Source: Lepidodermella squamata (lineage: Eukaryota; Gastrotricha). Taken from it: DNA of 64,000 nt. The stretch lies in NCBI GenBank assembly GCA_047495785.1, contig JBLDXI010000042.1, positions 2,728,001 through 2,792,000 of the forward strand, read 5' to 3'. Shown one piece after another: positions 1 through 12,400 of this stretch (the first letter of the stretch is position 1; the number at the start of each line of letters is the position of its first letter). Both the position numbers and the translations under genes were made by a program. The notes under the pieces are model-generated. The model searched no databases. It saw nothing but the letters and a program-made list of their open reading frames with translations, and was not told the origin of the DNA.

Positions 1-15
1 ATCGTTTAATTTGTT

Positions 16-1324
16 TTACAAAGGAGCCATCAATGCAAATATTACAATATTTACCAGTATGGTTAGTCCAGTCATCACTAAAAAGAATATCAAGTCTGCT
101 AGCCTAATTCGAGAAATCCGCCACTTGGCATAGCCAAATAGGCAGAGTGATTCGTTGAAACTTTCGATATGAGCTAGATTACAAGAGACTGTTGTGTAGA
201 CAGTGCAGATCATTCCTATGACAATTTGTGCGTCAACATACATAGTTATAAAGGGAGTGACGGATGACTTGGGTATCGTTCCATCGATGACACTCTGTAG
301 GATGAAAAATGCCAGAAGAACTGTTATGCTGTAGCAAGCTCGGTCAACCGCTTCTGGAGGTAGAAATCCGGTTGAGAGCTGAAGTGCCATTAGACAGAAG
401 CAAGGTAAGAAAAGGCTGGATATGTAGAGATGAAACTTTCGCTTGAAGGTGAAATTGAAGAAAATCCTATCATATTCGCCGTCCCATCCACTGTATTTTT
501 GCTGTTTGATTGATGTGTTAACCGCAATCAACTCCCAAATTTCACCCTCATCAACAAAGTCGCCAAGTGCTACTTGGACCTGGATACCGGGGCCATCCGG
601 TTGTAATTGAATCATAAATGTTTCGAAGTAACTCTCAAGAACAATCGAGCATGTTTGAGTATCGAAAGGAAACATCAAGAATCTGATTTTAGCAAGGTTA
701 TCTAGAAAGTGGGAAATAATGTAAACAAATCTACCTTAAATCACAAGTTGAATCAATTGTCGCAACAATTTGCCACGTCATTTTTCCATTACTGAAGATA
801 TACATGGGCGTGTACTCTGATATCCTAGCAACATAGATCTTCAATATTGAAAACTGGCACAAGTTCACTCTTGCTTACTGTGATAGAAAATTGGCATCAG
901 AAGCTGCATTGTTGTGAGTCAACTGAGCTCGCCAGAATTTACTAGCAGTGTCCTGAAATCCTGTAATCGCCGCGTATTCGGCTGTTTCCTCTGTATGCCC
1001 CCATTTCACACAAGGATGATACCATGACAGATCTAACTCGGCAAGAATCGAGAAAATCTGATCGCGGTCGTTGATCTGACGGAAGTCGTATGGCAGCACC
1101 TGGGCTTTGATCACTAACGACTCAGTGTAGTTTATGACAGGGCGAGTTTGATCTAGTAAATTGCATTTCTCGTACAGCCAGTCTTTCAAAATCCTCTCCT
1201 GTGTCAGAAACGATCCATTCTTTGGTGGTCCTATTCGTTCACTTAGGGCTGAGAGGCAAATTAGGACGGAAAAAGTTAAAAATGCTGGTAATACATGCGT
1301 CATGTCACATGACTGCAGATCCAT
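16..1324 (-). CDS. Cys-loop ligand-gated ion channel subunit, copy 1 (short M3-M4 loop)
   Basis: Three exons: 1324-879, 824-735 and 682-16 (phase-2 splices, introns 54 and 52 nt), giving about 400 aa. The second Met (8 residues in) is the likelier start because a signal peptide follows it. The ligand-binding domain contains a canonical Cys-loop with 13 residues between cysteines and the FPFDTQ core, followed by four membrane helices. The M1-M2 corner reads VDR where cation channels have GEK, so acid and base are kept at -1' and 0'. No vicinal CC pair is seen in loop C, so it is not a typical alpha subunit. The M3-M4 cytoplasmic loop is only about 30 residues, far shorter than in nicotinic receptors. 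One intron lies inside the Cys-loop coding region, shared only with copy 2. Role (family knowledge plus inference): plasma-membrane neurotransmitter-type channel; ligand unknown. Transcribed away from copy 2. Confidence 0.88.
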
Positions 1325-2779
1325 AACGCCGAAAAGTGATCACATACACGTAGCGCGTGTGGGCAGAAATCACTCCCGTTCCAATTTGTACCATATACAC
1401 CTGCTAATTTATGAACGATGATTCCGGTGTTTGATTAGAGATTTCAGCATGCATGAGTAAACATGCCGCTTCAGTATTGCTCAATGCGGCACGTGTGAAG
1501 CGTTCGATTTCGGGCAAACAACTTGTGTCGCGAAGAGCATGCATTGTACCTCGCCAAATTGTTCATTATTCTCTAAGCAATTTTACAAGTTTTTTGAAGA
1601 CAGGCATCAGAACGCGGCTTTCATCAAGAGCATGGGAATTGCATGGCAAGCACAATTTTAGACTTTAGACTTTACAAGAAAGTGAGCGATTGATAAATTT
1701 ATACACAGGGAACTAGCCACGCTCCATATGGTTAATTTTTAGTTTCTGCCTAGTTATTTCGACCTGTGCATATAGACTTCAGTGAAACTAAATCATTCTT
1801 AGTTGTGAAAAGAGAAAAAGACATAATCGGATATCGACCGGTTGTAGGTTGTAGATATGTTGTAGCATAGCTGGAAGTTGAATTTGTTGGTAGCAAATGA
1901 CGCATTGTGAATCAAAATAAATTTAATACGTTTAAAATGTTTCACAGCGATAATAATTTTTTACACGACTTATGTTTTATTCATATGATATGAAGCCGTG
2001 GAAGATCTGTCGTAATTTTTAAACAGCAGCTGGTTGGATACGGATTTCTGACGAAAAGAGGGAAAGTATTGAAAAATTGTGCTGCTTAGTGCTTGCTTAT
2101 AATAGGAACCAACACCCTGCGTCCACTCTAAATTTTCAATTAGGATTAAGTTTCTCGTTCCCAGAATTTATGCCGCATTTCCTCTTTTTATGCTATCATT
2201 GAATAGAAATCTGAAAAACAAATGGAAAAATAGGGAACAAGATGCCTCCTGCGAATTCCCACATGAGCTTTCCCAGAAAAAATTACTTTCAGGTAAGGCG
2301 TGCAATTGTTTATTTTCGTTAGGCATAATTCATTTTTGGAAAAAGGACAAAATAAAAAGATTTTCGTTTCTTTTCGAAAGCTCTGTTTTAACCTTGGAAT
2401 GAGCTCTTATGCCGCGAAGATAACGGTCTTCCAACCCGGAGCGGAGCGTCATTTCGATTTTAAAATTGCTCATAATGCCAATACTTCCAATTGTTTTCGG
2501 TACTGCTCTCATGCTCGAAAGCTTAGATTTTTCCGAAGGTATATATGACGTGAAATTACACGGCATCGGTTATGAAGCAAGAAGCAAGAAGGAGCAAACT
2601 GTCACTACAACGAATATCATTATATTCGTCCTACATATGCCTATGAAGTCTCCAAGAGTGAGGGTGGTAATTATCGTTAGGCACAATTTATCAACCCAGG
2701 CTTTCCTAACAAAAAATAAACAAACACTCAACTCGTTGTTAGTTCCTGATTTTTTGGATTTTCAGTAACAATTAACAAT
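1325..2779. other. Intergenic region between divergent receptor genes
   Basis: This 1.45-kb stretch separates the start codons of two divergently transcribed Cys-loop receptor genes and presumably holds both promoters. I see no conserved coding segment: the open stretches at 2190-2768 lack codon structure or family motifs. No clear TATA box or repeat was recognised. Confidence 0.5.
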
Positions 2780-4024
2780 ATGCTTGGATTCCTGATTTTT
2801 CTGTCTTTGATCACCCTTTTAACAGGTCAAACTTTTGTACCTGAGGAGCAGCAATTGAAAAATTGGCTGTATGAAAAATGCAGCTTGGAGACCAATTCCC
2901 GACCTGTCACTAACTACTCCGATAAGCTAACAGTTTCAGCTCGGGTGGTGCCTTACGCATTTCGCGATATAGTCGATCAAGAGCAGACTTTTTCATTGCT
3001 CACGGAGATCGACTTCACGTGGAAGCATCCATGCATTTCTTGGGGCGGAAACTCTTCGGGTAATCGGTATTCGGCAATAGGGCGGATTCAGGATTCAGCT
3101 GAAAAGTTCTGGCGAGTTCAGCTTATGCACAACAATGCCGTAGCCGACGCAAACTTTTTAACAGCGTAAGCTTAAAAAAATAATCTTTTGCAAAATGTTG
3201 CTTATACAATTCTTGTTCAAGGATTGCCAAGTTCACACCGATGTACATCTACAGTGATGGCAAAATGACATGGCAAATTGTCTCGACTGTCGATTCGCAG
3301 TGCGAACTAATGTATGTTGCTATCTTGAAAGAGGACTTAGAACAGCTCATTTCTTGTATATATTTACAGGTTCCTTAAATTTCCATTTGACACCCAGGAG
3401 TGTTCGATTGTGTTCGAAAGTTACGTCGAGTCATACATCGTATCTTTGCAACTCGACGGTCGCGGTGTGGACATGGGCGGTCCTTTGAAAGACTTCATCG
3501 AAGAGGGAGAAATATGGGAGCTGATCAAAGTCAACGCGTCCCTCGGAAAACAAGTCTACCCCGGTTGGGCTGGTGACTACGATCGTGTCTACTTCAAATT
3601 CACATTCCAGCGTAAATACACGCTCTACGTGTCGAGTTTGTTCCTGCCGGCGATCTGTTTGATGGCTCTCCAGATGTCCGCCGGCTGGTTACCACCAAAA
3701 GCAGCAGATCGGCCGTGCTACAGCATTACAGTTCTACTTGCTTTCTTCATTCTGCAGTCCCTCATTGATGGCACCATTCCGAAATCTTCTGTTACCCCTT
3801 ATGTAGCTTGGTATATTGCTGTGCAAATCTTACTAGGAATGATGATAACTGTCTACGCTGCCTTATCATGCGAGTTGGCTCATAAGAAGAGTTATAAAGA
3901 AATGGTTAAGTTGTGCTGCTTTGAAATTACTAAAATTCGGTACCTTGACTTGATGTTCTTCAGCGCGATGTTTTTAGTTGTTTTAATTCTCAACTTTGCC
4001 ACTTTCTATCTGCTATTAGTCTGA
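2780..4024 (+). CDS. Cys-loop ligand-gated ion channel subunit, copy 2
   Basis: Exons 2780-3165, 3222-3311 and 3370-4024; both introns are under 60 nt and the total is 1131 nt (376 aa). An N-terminal signal peptide (residues 1-16) precedes the extracellular domain. The Cys-loop has exactly 13 residues between cysteines, with FPFDTQEC, and is split by the second intron at the same position as in copy 1. M1-M4 follow; the M1-M2 corner reads ADR (acid/base kept), M2 is YSITVLLAFFILQ, and the M3-M4 loop is about 25 residues. It is the closest relative of copy 1 in the window and is arranged head to head with it, consistent with an inverted duplication. No vicinal cysteines in loop C. The protein should assemble as a pentameric surface channel, perhaps heteromeric with other cluster members (inference). 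Confidence 0.9.
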
Positions 4025-4192
4025 ATACTGCGATACGTGAGTCGCTCATAGTCGCTAAAAAACTCATTATTTTCGCATAAATTTCATTTTTTCATATGGC
4101 AGCTAGAGAAGAAACATATAATGTTATAACAAAAATGTCCACAAAATTCTAGAAGAGTCGGCGCTATAAATAAAACTAGACACGCTAACAAG

Positions 4193-4876
4193 CTAGGCTT
4201 GTGCTAATGATTTCGCTTCGGTGTCGGTGGCTTTCCCGTGTTTGCTTTGCTTGGTAGTCGGCGCATCGTAATTTTTGGCCTTCTTCGGACGTCTCCAGCA
4301 GCACCAACAGCATTGCAGGTAGTCCAGGAATTTGAAGAAAAAGTAGACAAAAAACCATTCGAGTGGCTTGCTCGCCAGATATAGAATGTCGCAGCGATTT
4401 TGGTAAGCCCAAGGCATTTTACGGGCCAGGAAGACGCCGAAAACACTTTCGTCAAATGTGATAGGCTTTTGCACATAAGGAGCTCGGGTTATTGATTTGG
4501 TTGAAGTGCCCTGCGCTAATTGATGGGCAGAAATCGGTGATGTCACATTTTGTGGCACCGAAGTATTTGTATCTGGTACAGGAATCAGCTTTTCATCCGC
4601 AATAACTGAGAGCTTATCATCAGATGCCGCTAGTTGTCTTTGAGGAGGTAATGGCGAAACATCCCCACTGCCTGCTCCCAAGTGCTGCTCTTCTTCTTCG
4701 CCTATCACTAAGCTTCCGGTGAGTAGGACAGATAGGACTACTAATGTAGTAACGCTAAGGGGCAGTTTCTCGCGTGGGAAGACGAGTTTGGTAAAAATCG
4801 ACAACAACACCATTGTGATAACTACGACGAATAAAATACCTACGAAAATGGTCAACAGTAAATTGAATTTCGTCAT
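4193..4876 (-). CDS. Small multi-pass membrane protein of unknown function
   Basis: A single open exon encodes 227 aa starting at ATG 4876. Two hydrophobic helices are visible at about residues 7-28 and 41-60, separated by a short basic stretch. An acidic, Ser/Pro/Thr-rich linker follows, with an NVTS glycosylation sequon near residue 110. Near residue 175-195 there is an aromatic hydrophobic segment that ends in a cluster QCCWCCWRR, then a lysine-rich tail. The Cys cluster beside a membrane segment would suit palmitoylation (inference). No family recognised. It ends about 170 nt from the end of receptor copy 2 and converges with it. Size and helix content argue for a real gene; absence of any known domain keeps confidence moderate. 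Confidence 0.5.
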   Translation of the reverse strand: MTKFNLLLTIFVGILFVVVITMVLLSIFTKLVFPREKLPLSVTTLVVLSVLLTGSLVIGEEEEQHLGAGSGDVSPLPPQRQLAASDDKLSVIADEKLIPVPDTNTSVPQNVTSPISAHQLAQGTSTKSITRAPYVQKPITFDESVFGVFLARKMPWAYQNRCDILYLASKPLEWFFVYFFFKFLDYLQCCWCCWRRPKKAKNYDAPTTKQSKHGKATDTEAKSLAQA

Positions 4877-5970
4877 TTTGGTGAAATGTGCTCAGAAATG
4901 ATTCTATATAGTAATTGTGGGATAGGCGTAACTTGCGTAAAAGAGGAAATGAGGGTCCTGCTAATATATTAGAATCCCAAGCAGTGTTAGTTTTTCATTG
5001 CTTGGTTTTCACTATAAAATGCACTTATACTCACGTTTCGTTTACAACTGCAATTTATACTGTTCTGAATACGGGCACGATCGCTGCCTGTGGCAATCTA
5101 TCTGATATTAGGAGAGAGTATCGATGGTTAGTTCTACGCTTCGTTGATTTTTCCGTTCGTTTTTTTTCTTGCATATATCACGCGGATCAGCGCGCGCTTG
5201 TTTATACCTGAACGCTTGCGCGCGCGATACGTGTGATTTTTCTGCCTGCGTTTCTTTTTCTCCCGCTGAGATTGACTTTCTCACGCAAAGCGCAGTATTC
5301 TTTCAGAATCGCGCCTCCTTGTCGATAAACAAATCATTAATGCTTTAGCACTTGTGTCAATCGAGTTTGCGAGTGTAGGACAATATGCATTTATGTATCT
5401 CGTGAATTTGAATCCTTATATCATACCGAAGATTTTATTTGAAGGAAAGAAATTGACGGATTTCTTGAAAATAATAGACGAATTTTCGATACGATGGTGT
5501 TATTTACTTATTGTTCAAATCTGAATTCAGAGCTTTTCTGAGATATAGAAGTTGGCAGATTAATTGTTGCCGGCAATTAAAATGGGCCCACCCATAGAGA
5601 CTTTGTGGATATTAGACATCTGCTGAACACGATATCCCATATCCCTTACGCCAATTACGGCTTGAAAGCTGGTCAACCTATGGGATAACTTGTAAAATTG
5701 AATGAAGTAATTAAATGTAAAACTTTTGAAGTTTGACATGAAGCTCACGAGTTGGCTACGAAATTTTTTGTAAAAAGGAGTTTTCACCTCAAAACAAGCT
5801 TGACGAAGATGAGCAGATTGTCATGTATCAAAATCAATGCACTCTCAGCTCGATTCACATGTCCCCACTAATTATTTGTCGCCGATCTCGGCAGGTATCC
5901 TTTATGTCCTTACTCAGTTGAAAGTGCAACCTGCTGGAGATTTTGTAAGGCATCAAAGATATTTTCAAAA
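4877..5970. other. Intergenic region, no gene seen
   Basis: The stretch lies between the small membrane protein gene and the nuclear receptor gene, upstream of both, so it holds two outward-facing promoters. A CG-rich patch around 5190-5230 (runs of cgcg) stands out against AT-rich surroundings. The open stretch at 5560-5787 on the minus strand shows no family features and is not called. Confidence 0.4.
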
Positions 5971-7560
5971 ATGAGTCGCGTTAAAGATGAGCCGAACTCA
6001 TCACCCCCTCAAGCCGAATCGAGCGTTCGTCTTTGTGAGGTAATTATGATGTTTAATGCAGATTTTCCTCTAAGTATCGAATTTAAGGTTTGCCGTGCAG
6101 TCACTTGCGACAGCATTCGTTGCGGAGTTTACGCATGTGAAGCTTGCAAAGTAACTTTGCTCAAATCGATGATCTCATTTTGCATATTAAACTTACAGAA
6201 ATTCTTTTTGCGAAATCGCAACAACGCTTCCTTGGTTTGTTCAACCGGGCTGAACGGTTGCAACTTTGGCGATGAGAGTGGCAAAGCTTTGGTCAGCGCG
6301 TCCGGAAAGTTCTGGCGCATGTTGTGTGCCAAATGCCGACTGAAACGCTGCAGAGATGCTGGAATGCGTGTAATTCGAGGGAAAGCAAACCCATGTGATT
6401 CTACGGCGCTGATCCCTTCTAATTCAGCTAGCAATGCGAATAAACGAGTAATAGCGCGTGAATCTGGAAAGATAGCTGCAATTAAGTCGGAGGATAGTTC
6501 AACAAATGAATCCGTGATTTCTTTGGACTGTGTTCCCTACGAGATAAATAATGACCGTATCTCTGAGGATCGACTGAGAAGCGTTGTCGTAGCTACCCGG
6601 GAGTTAATGATGGCCTTCGAATCAGTAGGAGGCGGTACATTTTCTGATCATCGGTAACCCATTTTTAAATTTTCTAGCTACCTCTCAGAAACAACAAGAA
6701 CTTGGAGTACTGTTCTGAGATCCCATCTTTCCAAGCAGGCTTACATCATTTTGAAGGGATCGTCCGATCAGTCAAAGCTTTTGTAACCGAGCTGCCCGGT
6801 AATTTTTTGTTCAAAACTAGTTCAGAAATCTATGTGGAGCTTTACAAGGCTACGAAGCACTGCCTGTTGCTGAACGCATTATTTTGTTTGCGAGCGCTAC
6901 GCCAACGATGACGTTGGCATTAACGAATAAGAGGGCGCCAACAATGTGCGGAATGTCGGCCGTAAATGGCAACTGCTTCATCAATCATTTCCCTGAATTT
7001 GAGGTAAAACAGTTTGCTTTCAACTATAACTAAGAGCACTCTTAGAAATTCCTCCCTCGTTCAGTATACCAAGAAAGAATCGAACGACTTGTGGAATGCC
7101 TTCACTAACTGGAATCCATCCCCTCCAGAGTTCTCCCTGCTCATCGCTCTGCTTTTCTATAAAGGTGGATAAATATTCTGAGCTTGCCTCATTCTCATTT
7201 GAACTTTCAGCTTCGGTCGGTTTGAGTTGTTTTGCGGACGCGTCAACTGTGATTCATCAATTTGATTTCGCACTCCGCTCTTATCTAAGTCAGGTATTTG
7301 TCGGAAACAAGCAATATGTCGACAATCGTATCAATCAACTCGGATATTTGCTACAACTGCTACATGAAGCCGGAATCCGCAGAAACTACGCTTATGCCGA
7401 GCTCAAGCAGAGATGCCCTCATTTATTTACCATGAACAGATATTTGGCTGAAATTCATGACAAGAACAGGAAAACCTACAACATTGGAAACGAAGCTAAC
7501 ATTGAACAATGTGATAGCCACGCATCTAGCAGTGGCCTTACATCCAAAGAAAATGCCTAA
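5971..7560 (+). CDS. Nuclear hormone receptor (divergent nematode-type zinc-finger receptor)
   Basis: Seven exons fit: 5971-6039, 6088-6150, 6199-6653, 6689-6782, 6821-7003, 7065-7164 and 7211-7560 (1314 nt, 437 aa, no frame break). Splicing of exons 1-2 joins LCE to VCRA, restoring the first C-x2-C pair; exon 2 carries GVYACEACK, and exon 3 continues with KFFLRNRNN and a second finger ending CAKCRLKRCRDAGM. The spacing between the first and second zinc cysteine pairs is 14, one more than usual. The ligand-binding domain shows the helix 3-5 signature LPVAERI and the helix 7-8 stretch PPEFSLLIAL in exons 5-6, then long C-terminal helices. Introns of 35 and 38 nt are very small. Expected role: nuclear, ligand-regulated transcription factor; ligand and targets unknown. 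The class looks like nematode expanded NHRs rather than a conserved orthologue. Confidence 0.85.
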
Positions 7561-7787
7561 CTGATTTTGTTAAACCTCTTTGAGTCCTTAGATACATAGT
7601 TTCTAGCATCCACGCTTTAATTATACACTAGCTTTATTTACTTTGTATGCCAATCAGCAGCAAGAAGATTTTATCGACGATGAGAAGTAAATATCCGGGG
7701 GCGCTGCAAGCACGAAAGTGCAGTGATGCGCTACTTTTTCTCGAAGCAAAGCCTTTTTTCTTGCAAAAGAAACACTTGACATCATAA

Positions 7788-9065
7788 ATGATGTACGTGT
7801 GGCGTAGATTACTCAAATGGGTGCTTCTCACCTCAATTTTTGGGTTTTTCATTCTCAGCGGTGATGCATTGAGTATGGAAGAAGCTGATCTCACTGAATG
7901 GTTGGATCAAAAATGTGCTAATTTCAAGAATGTTCGGCCAGTAGAAAAATTCAACCAATCCCTCGCCGTTGAAGTGTCTATGCTGGTCTACAGCTTTCGA
8001 GGCATAGAAGACCGGGAGCAGCAGTATGTAGCCATCATTAATATTGTTCGCCTCGAATTTATATTATTTGTTTCCTCGTAGATTCTCTGTATTAGGGGAG
8101 TGGAATTTCATATGGAAGCATCCTTGCCTAACTTGGGGCGACACTGAAGATTCTGAGCAGTGGCGTGGTATTCCTCGATTGTCCAAGAAGGCTACAGATA
8201 TATGGGTGCCCAGTACACTATTGATGAATGCAGTTGAAGATGTCATGACACTTGAAAGGTGAGTTTTCCAGATTCTTCCCCTATCTATCATTAATTTGCT
8301 GCTCAACATAGCCTTCGACAAAATGGGCAAGTTTACATTACCCGGGATGGAAGCGTTAGATTTCAGGTCATTTCCAAGTTCATTTCGTTTTGCGAACTCA
8401 AGTTGAAACTATTCCCATTCGACACGCAAATGTGTGGTTTTCATCTGGAAGCCGTAGAAATGATGGATCTTATCAACTTCAGTACCCCTAAAGCATTTGC
8501 GACTTTGGAACCAACCTTTACAACGCCTGCCGATGTTTGGGAGCTGGCAAAAGAAGAAAATCAGTTGACGGCAGAAGTTTGGAATATGACCTATGACGGC
8601 TATCCCTTGCCTTGTACTCGCGTTGTATTCCTGATAGCAATGCGACGGAAGCCAATCTTATTCATCCTTACGCGGACCATTCCAAGCCTAGCCCTGCTCA
8701 TCATGATTTTGTTCTCAGCTTTTGTACCACCTGAGATGCCCGACAGACCGGCAATTTGCTTGACAGTAATGCTGGCCTTAACGATTTTGCAAGACTCCAT
8801 AACTGGAGCCATACCTCAGTCCTCAGAAATCGTTTACATGGTTGGTCAAATCATGGCCGAGTCTGCGATTGGCATGGCAACAACTATCTACGCTCTGGTG
8901 GCGTGTGGCATAGCGGAAAAGCAGACATTCAGCAAAACCTACCGCGTTCCAATGTTGGGCAAAATAAGAGCCATCAGGCTGCTTGACGTTGTCGTTTATG
9001 GGTTAATCACACTAGCAGCTTTGGTTATTAACGGGGTGCTGTTCGCATTTCTTTTGATTCAGTAA
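7788..9065 (+). CDS. Cys-loop ligand-gated ion channel subunit, copy 3
   Basis: Exons 7788-8023, 8082-8258 and 8312-9065 (1167 nt, 388 aa). A signal peptide covers roughly residues 10-28. The Cys-loop (CELKLKLFPFDTQMC) has 13 intervening residues. M1 is followed by PPEMPDRPAICLTVMLALTI: PDR replaces the cation-channel GEK triplet with conservative acid and base, suggesting cation selectivity (inference). The M3-M4 loop is about 25 residues. The second intron is at the same site and phase as the first intron of copies 1-2, while the first intron is specific to copies 3-6 and there is none inside the Cys-loop. Its 3' end and downstream flank are duplicated at about 15693-15790. First member of a head-to-tail group with copies 4-6. 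Confidence 0.9.
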
Positions 9066-9468
9066 CTTTTTTACTAATCGATTGAGCAATCCATTTCCTT
9101 GTTCTTCATTTTCGACTTACCTGAATAAGACCGTCCGCAAGAAAATGTGATAACTTGCACATGAGCAACAATCGAAATATTATTTTGTCTGCAATTCGCC
9201 AAAAATCGCCAAAAATTATCTCAGCTGTTCTTGTGGTCGGTCTATAATCAATAGTCTATTCCAATAAAAGCGTGTTATCTAACCTGCGTTTCCGTAATCA
9301 ACTGAGTTTTTCAATATTATCCACTTTTTATTCATTGGCAACTTCCATAGCTGTTCGATACATGGTTTGATCCGGACAAATGCTCAAACATCCGGTCGTC
9401 TTCAAACGCTATGTTCGTACTACATTAATGTCTGTATGTGATACTGTGAAGCGCACCACGCCTTTTAT
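9066..9468. other. Intergenic spacer, duplicated at about 15760-16235
   Basis: The spacer between receptor copies 3 and 4 contains blocks (for example around 9300-9420, with AACTTCCATAGCTGTTC and GCTCAAACATCCG) that recur upstream of copy 5 around 16040-16150. This shows that a segment comprising the end of copy 3, the spacer and copy 4 was duplicated as a unit. It is likely to include the promoter of copy 4. Confidence 0.7.
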
Positions 9469-10725
9469 GTGAAAATGCCGTGCGAAGGGAGAATAGTTCT
9501 TTCTTTGCTTCCAATTTTCTTAATGGTTCGATCAAGCAGCCAATGGACCGTCGAAGAAGCTGATTTGGAGCAATGGCTGGAAAACAAATGCTCCAAGTTC
9601 ATGAATGTTCGTCCAGTGGAAAAATTCAACCAAACTCTACCAGTTGCCGTCACAATGCTGGCTTACAGTTTTCGAGGAATTGAAGACCGAGAGCAACAGT
9701 GAGCTATTCGACTTCGCGGCCAGAAGCTATTAATAACTCCGAATGTAGATTTTCAGTTTTAGGGGAGTGGAATATCGAATGGAAGCATCCTTGCCTGACA
9801 TGGGGTGACACGGCGGACACGGAAAAGTGGAGCCACGTTACCCGCGTTCTTAAAGGAGCAAATGATATTTGGGTGCCAAGTACTTTGCTGATGAATGCCG
9901 TAGATGATGTGATGACTTTTCAAAGGTTGTTTAATTTCCGATAGACTGAAAGTATTCCAAATTTTTAACAGCTTGCGGCAAAGCACGCAAGTTAACATTA
10001 GGAAAGACGGTACTTTACGATGGCTGGTGGTTTCAAAACTCACGGCTTTCTGTTCGTTAAAGCTGAAGAAATTCCCATTTGACGTGCAAATCTGTGGCTA
10101 TCATCTGGAATCAGTGGAAAATATCAAAGTAGTCAGATTTTACGCTCCAACACTATACGTTGATCTCGAAGCCGCATTTACAACACCTGCAGATGTGTGG
10201 GAGTTGACAGCTCGCAAGCAGCAGCTGAAGGCCGAAGTTTTAAACATGAGCTATGAAGGCTATGATTCGCCTTTCACCCGCGTGCAGTTTACTATCGAAA
10301 TGCGTAGGAAGCCCATTCTCTTCATCTTAACGCGGACCATTCCAAGCATAGTGCTACTCATTATGATTCTATTCACGGTTTTCGTACCGCCTGAAATGCC
10401 CGACAGACCCGCGCTATGTCTGACAGTTATGTTAGCCTTGACGATTTTGCAAGACTCCATAACTGGAGCTATTCCGCAGTCGTCCGATTTCGTTTACATG
10501 GTCGGCCAAATCATGGCAGAGTCTGGGGTTGGCATGGCTACTACAATTTACGCTCTAGTGGCTTGTGGCTTGGCCAATAAGGCTAAATCGCATCCTCGCA
10601 TGTTTTATGTTCCCGGAATAGGCAAAATCAGGGGAATACGAATCCTTGACTTTATCGTGTACGGTTTTATCACTGCTACTGCTATCATTGTCAACGGTGT
10701 TTTCTTTGCATTTATCTTGAGTTGA
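9469..10725 (+). CDS. Cys-loop ligand-gated ion channel subunit, copy 4
   Basis: Exons 9469-9698, 9749-9925 and 9972-10725 (1161 nt, 386 aa). The signal peptide lies in residues 8-24. The Cys-loop (CSLKLKKFPFDVQIC) has 13 intervening residues, and the M1-M2 corner is PPEMPDRPALCLTV. M2 is followed by QDSITGAIPQSSDF, which is conserved through copies 3-5. The M3-M4 loop is about 30 residues and the protein ends right after M4. It is nearly identical in sequence and gene structure to copy 5, including the splice sites and 3' flank to about 10920. The Gypsy-like element begins just after that flank. Confidence 0.92.
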
Positions 10726-11495
10726 AGTATACTTTGGCAGAAAACTTTGGCTGTAATGCGGGCTGAAACCTATAAGCAAACACTAACTGTGATGAGTTCT
10801 TCCTCCATAATATACATAATATATGCAATTAATTTGCAAGTGAATCTATTCAAATAGAGATGTTCAACCAAAATTACATTTATTCGCACAGGAATGTCCA
10901 AGATCGCAATTCTTTCTTCTATAATGAATTTCAAAAGGCGCAATGAGAGCCTTTGGTTTTGTTTCCTTTGCGTCTGCCGCGAAGACTTAACACCGCCGTC
11001 TTAACGTGCCCCAGAATAACTGTTTGCCTGTCCATTCTGCATGTCCCTCTCGATGATCGTGTTCGTGATAGTGCGCTGGAGCAGCGTTGCCGCCAGACCA
11101 TTCTGTCCTCGCATTTGCAAGCCGTCCAGTGCCGGTATGCAGACAATGTCGTCCGCTTTCTACTGCCGCTGCGCGAGGACATCGAAAGTGTTCGGCCTAC
11201 CGTATCGTCGCACGTTAAGTCACCGGTCTTCCTGCTCAACGGTCGGTTGCCTCCACCCCGACCCGCTTCCTGTCCCACGATATGAATCCCTCTCCTCTTT
11301 TCAAGCGCACACAGTTATTATTAGTAGGCTTATAGCCGACGCCCTAGGATGTTCACATTTTCTCTAAAAATCGTGATGTTGACGGTGTCAGGGAAGGTAT
11401 CATGTAGGTCGACCCATTGATTGACGATCTCATGCATCCTTCGAAAGGGTGCCGCGTCAACCCTGTTCTTCGACGAGTTGTTTTGCGAGCTGTAG

Positions 11496-12400
11496 CTAAT
11501 GGTGATAGTTCTCGCTCGCTTGTATTCGGCTTCGGGATTTTTTGAAATTCCGAGCGGACTTGGTTCTTCCCCCGACCATTGTTTTGTAAAGATACGTCAT
11601 AACTTCAATTTTGTGGAGTGAAATTGTGGTACAGGCGTCGAGACAGCTGGTATGAAATAGGCGGACGGGCTGGTCTGAGCATTGGATGGCGGACATGCCG
11701 ATGTAGACAGATCGCGGTGCAGTTAGACAGCGGCGGTTTCCAAGCAAGCTGATGGGGGACAACGCGATGATGTTGCAGACCGAGTTTCTTATTACCGGAA
11801 GTTTCGCTCGAATTGTAACGTCGATGACATCGGGTTGATCGGCGCCGGTGATAGACATCCAGGCCGAGACAAACAATGAGACACCCTGGGTTAGTAATTT
11901 GACCGTCTCGTTGTGCCTGGGTGAGATTTGTAACTGGCGAATGATAAATAAATGGTTGATTAAATTTTCGCTCAAGTAAAATCTATACAGTAGGAAAAGA
12001 ATCTGTATTGTTTGATGATTGTTTCTTTCTTGACGTTTTGGTGATTTGTGTTCTTCGTGTGGGTATTGTGTGTGGCTTGCCGGATTTCGGCGATGTTTGA
12101 ACGACGGGGTTGGCGAAAGTTACTCGCGTGCGAAGGTTACACGGCTGATGCACGACCGCAGCGTCAAGATCTGACTTATTTAGCGTGTAGTTTCTGTCGG
12201 CTATTTGAGGACTTTTCAGGCGTCGTCACGCTTGATTGATTTTTCTCGGGTGACGCGGCTGGACGGTGTTGCGGGGACACCGATTGTGGTTGGTCAGGCG
12301 GTACAAGGCTGACCAAGTCCATGCCGAACTGGAATGGTGTTGGTCGCCGGTGGAATCCTGGCGATACTGTCAAATGGCCGGTGTTTTGCATTCGAAATTA
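11496..12400 (-). other. Unrecognised region downstream of integrase
   Basis: This is the 3' part of the retroelement on its coding strand. A 159-codon open stretch occupies 11496-11975 and a proline-rich one 12176-12391. The position after integrase is where some elements carry a third gene, but I see no recognisable motif and make no functional call. It may equally be non-coding tail and LTR sequence. Confidence 0.25.

Noticed and set aside
2190-2768. Three overlapping open stretches between receptor copies 1 and 2
   Set aside because: No signal, motif or splice consistency.
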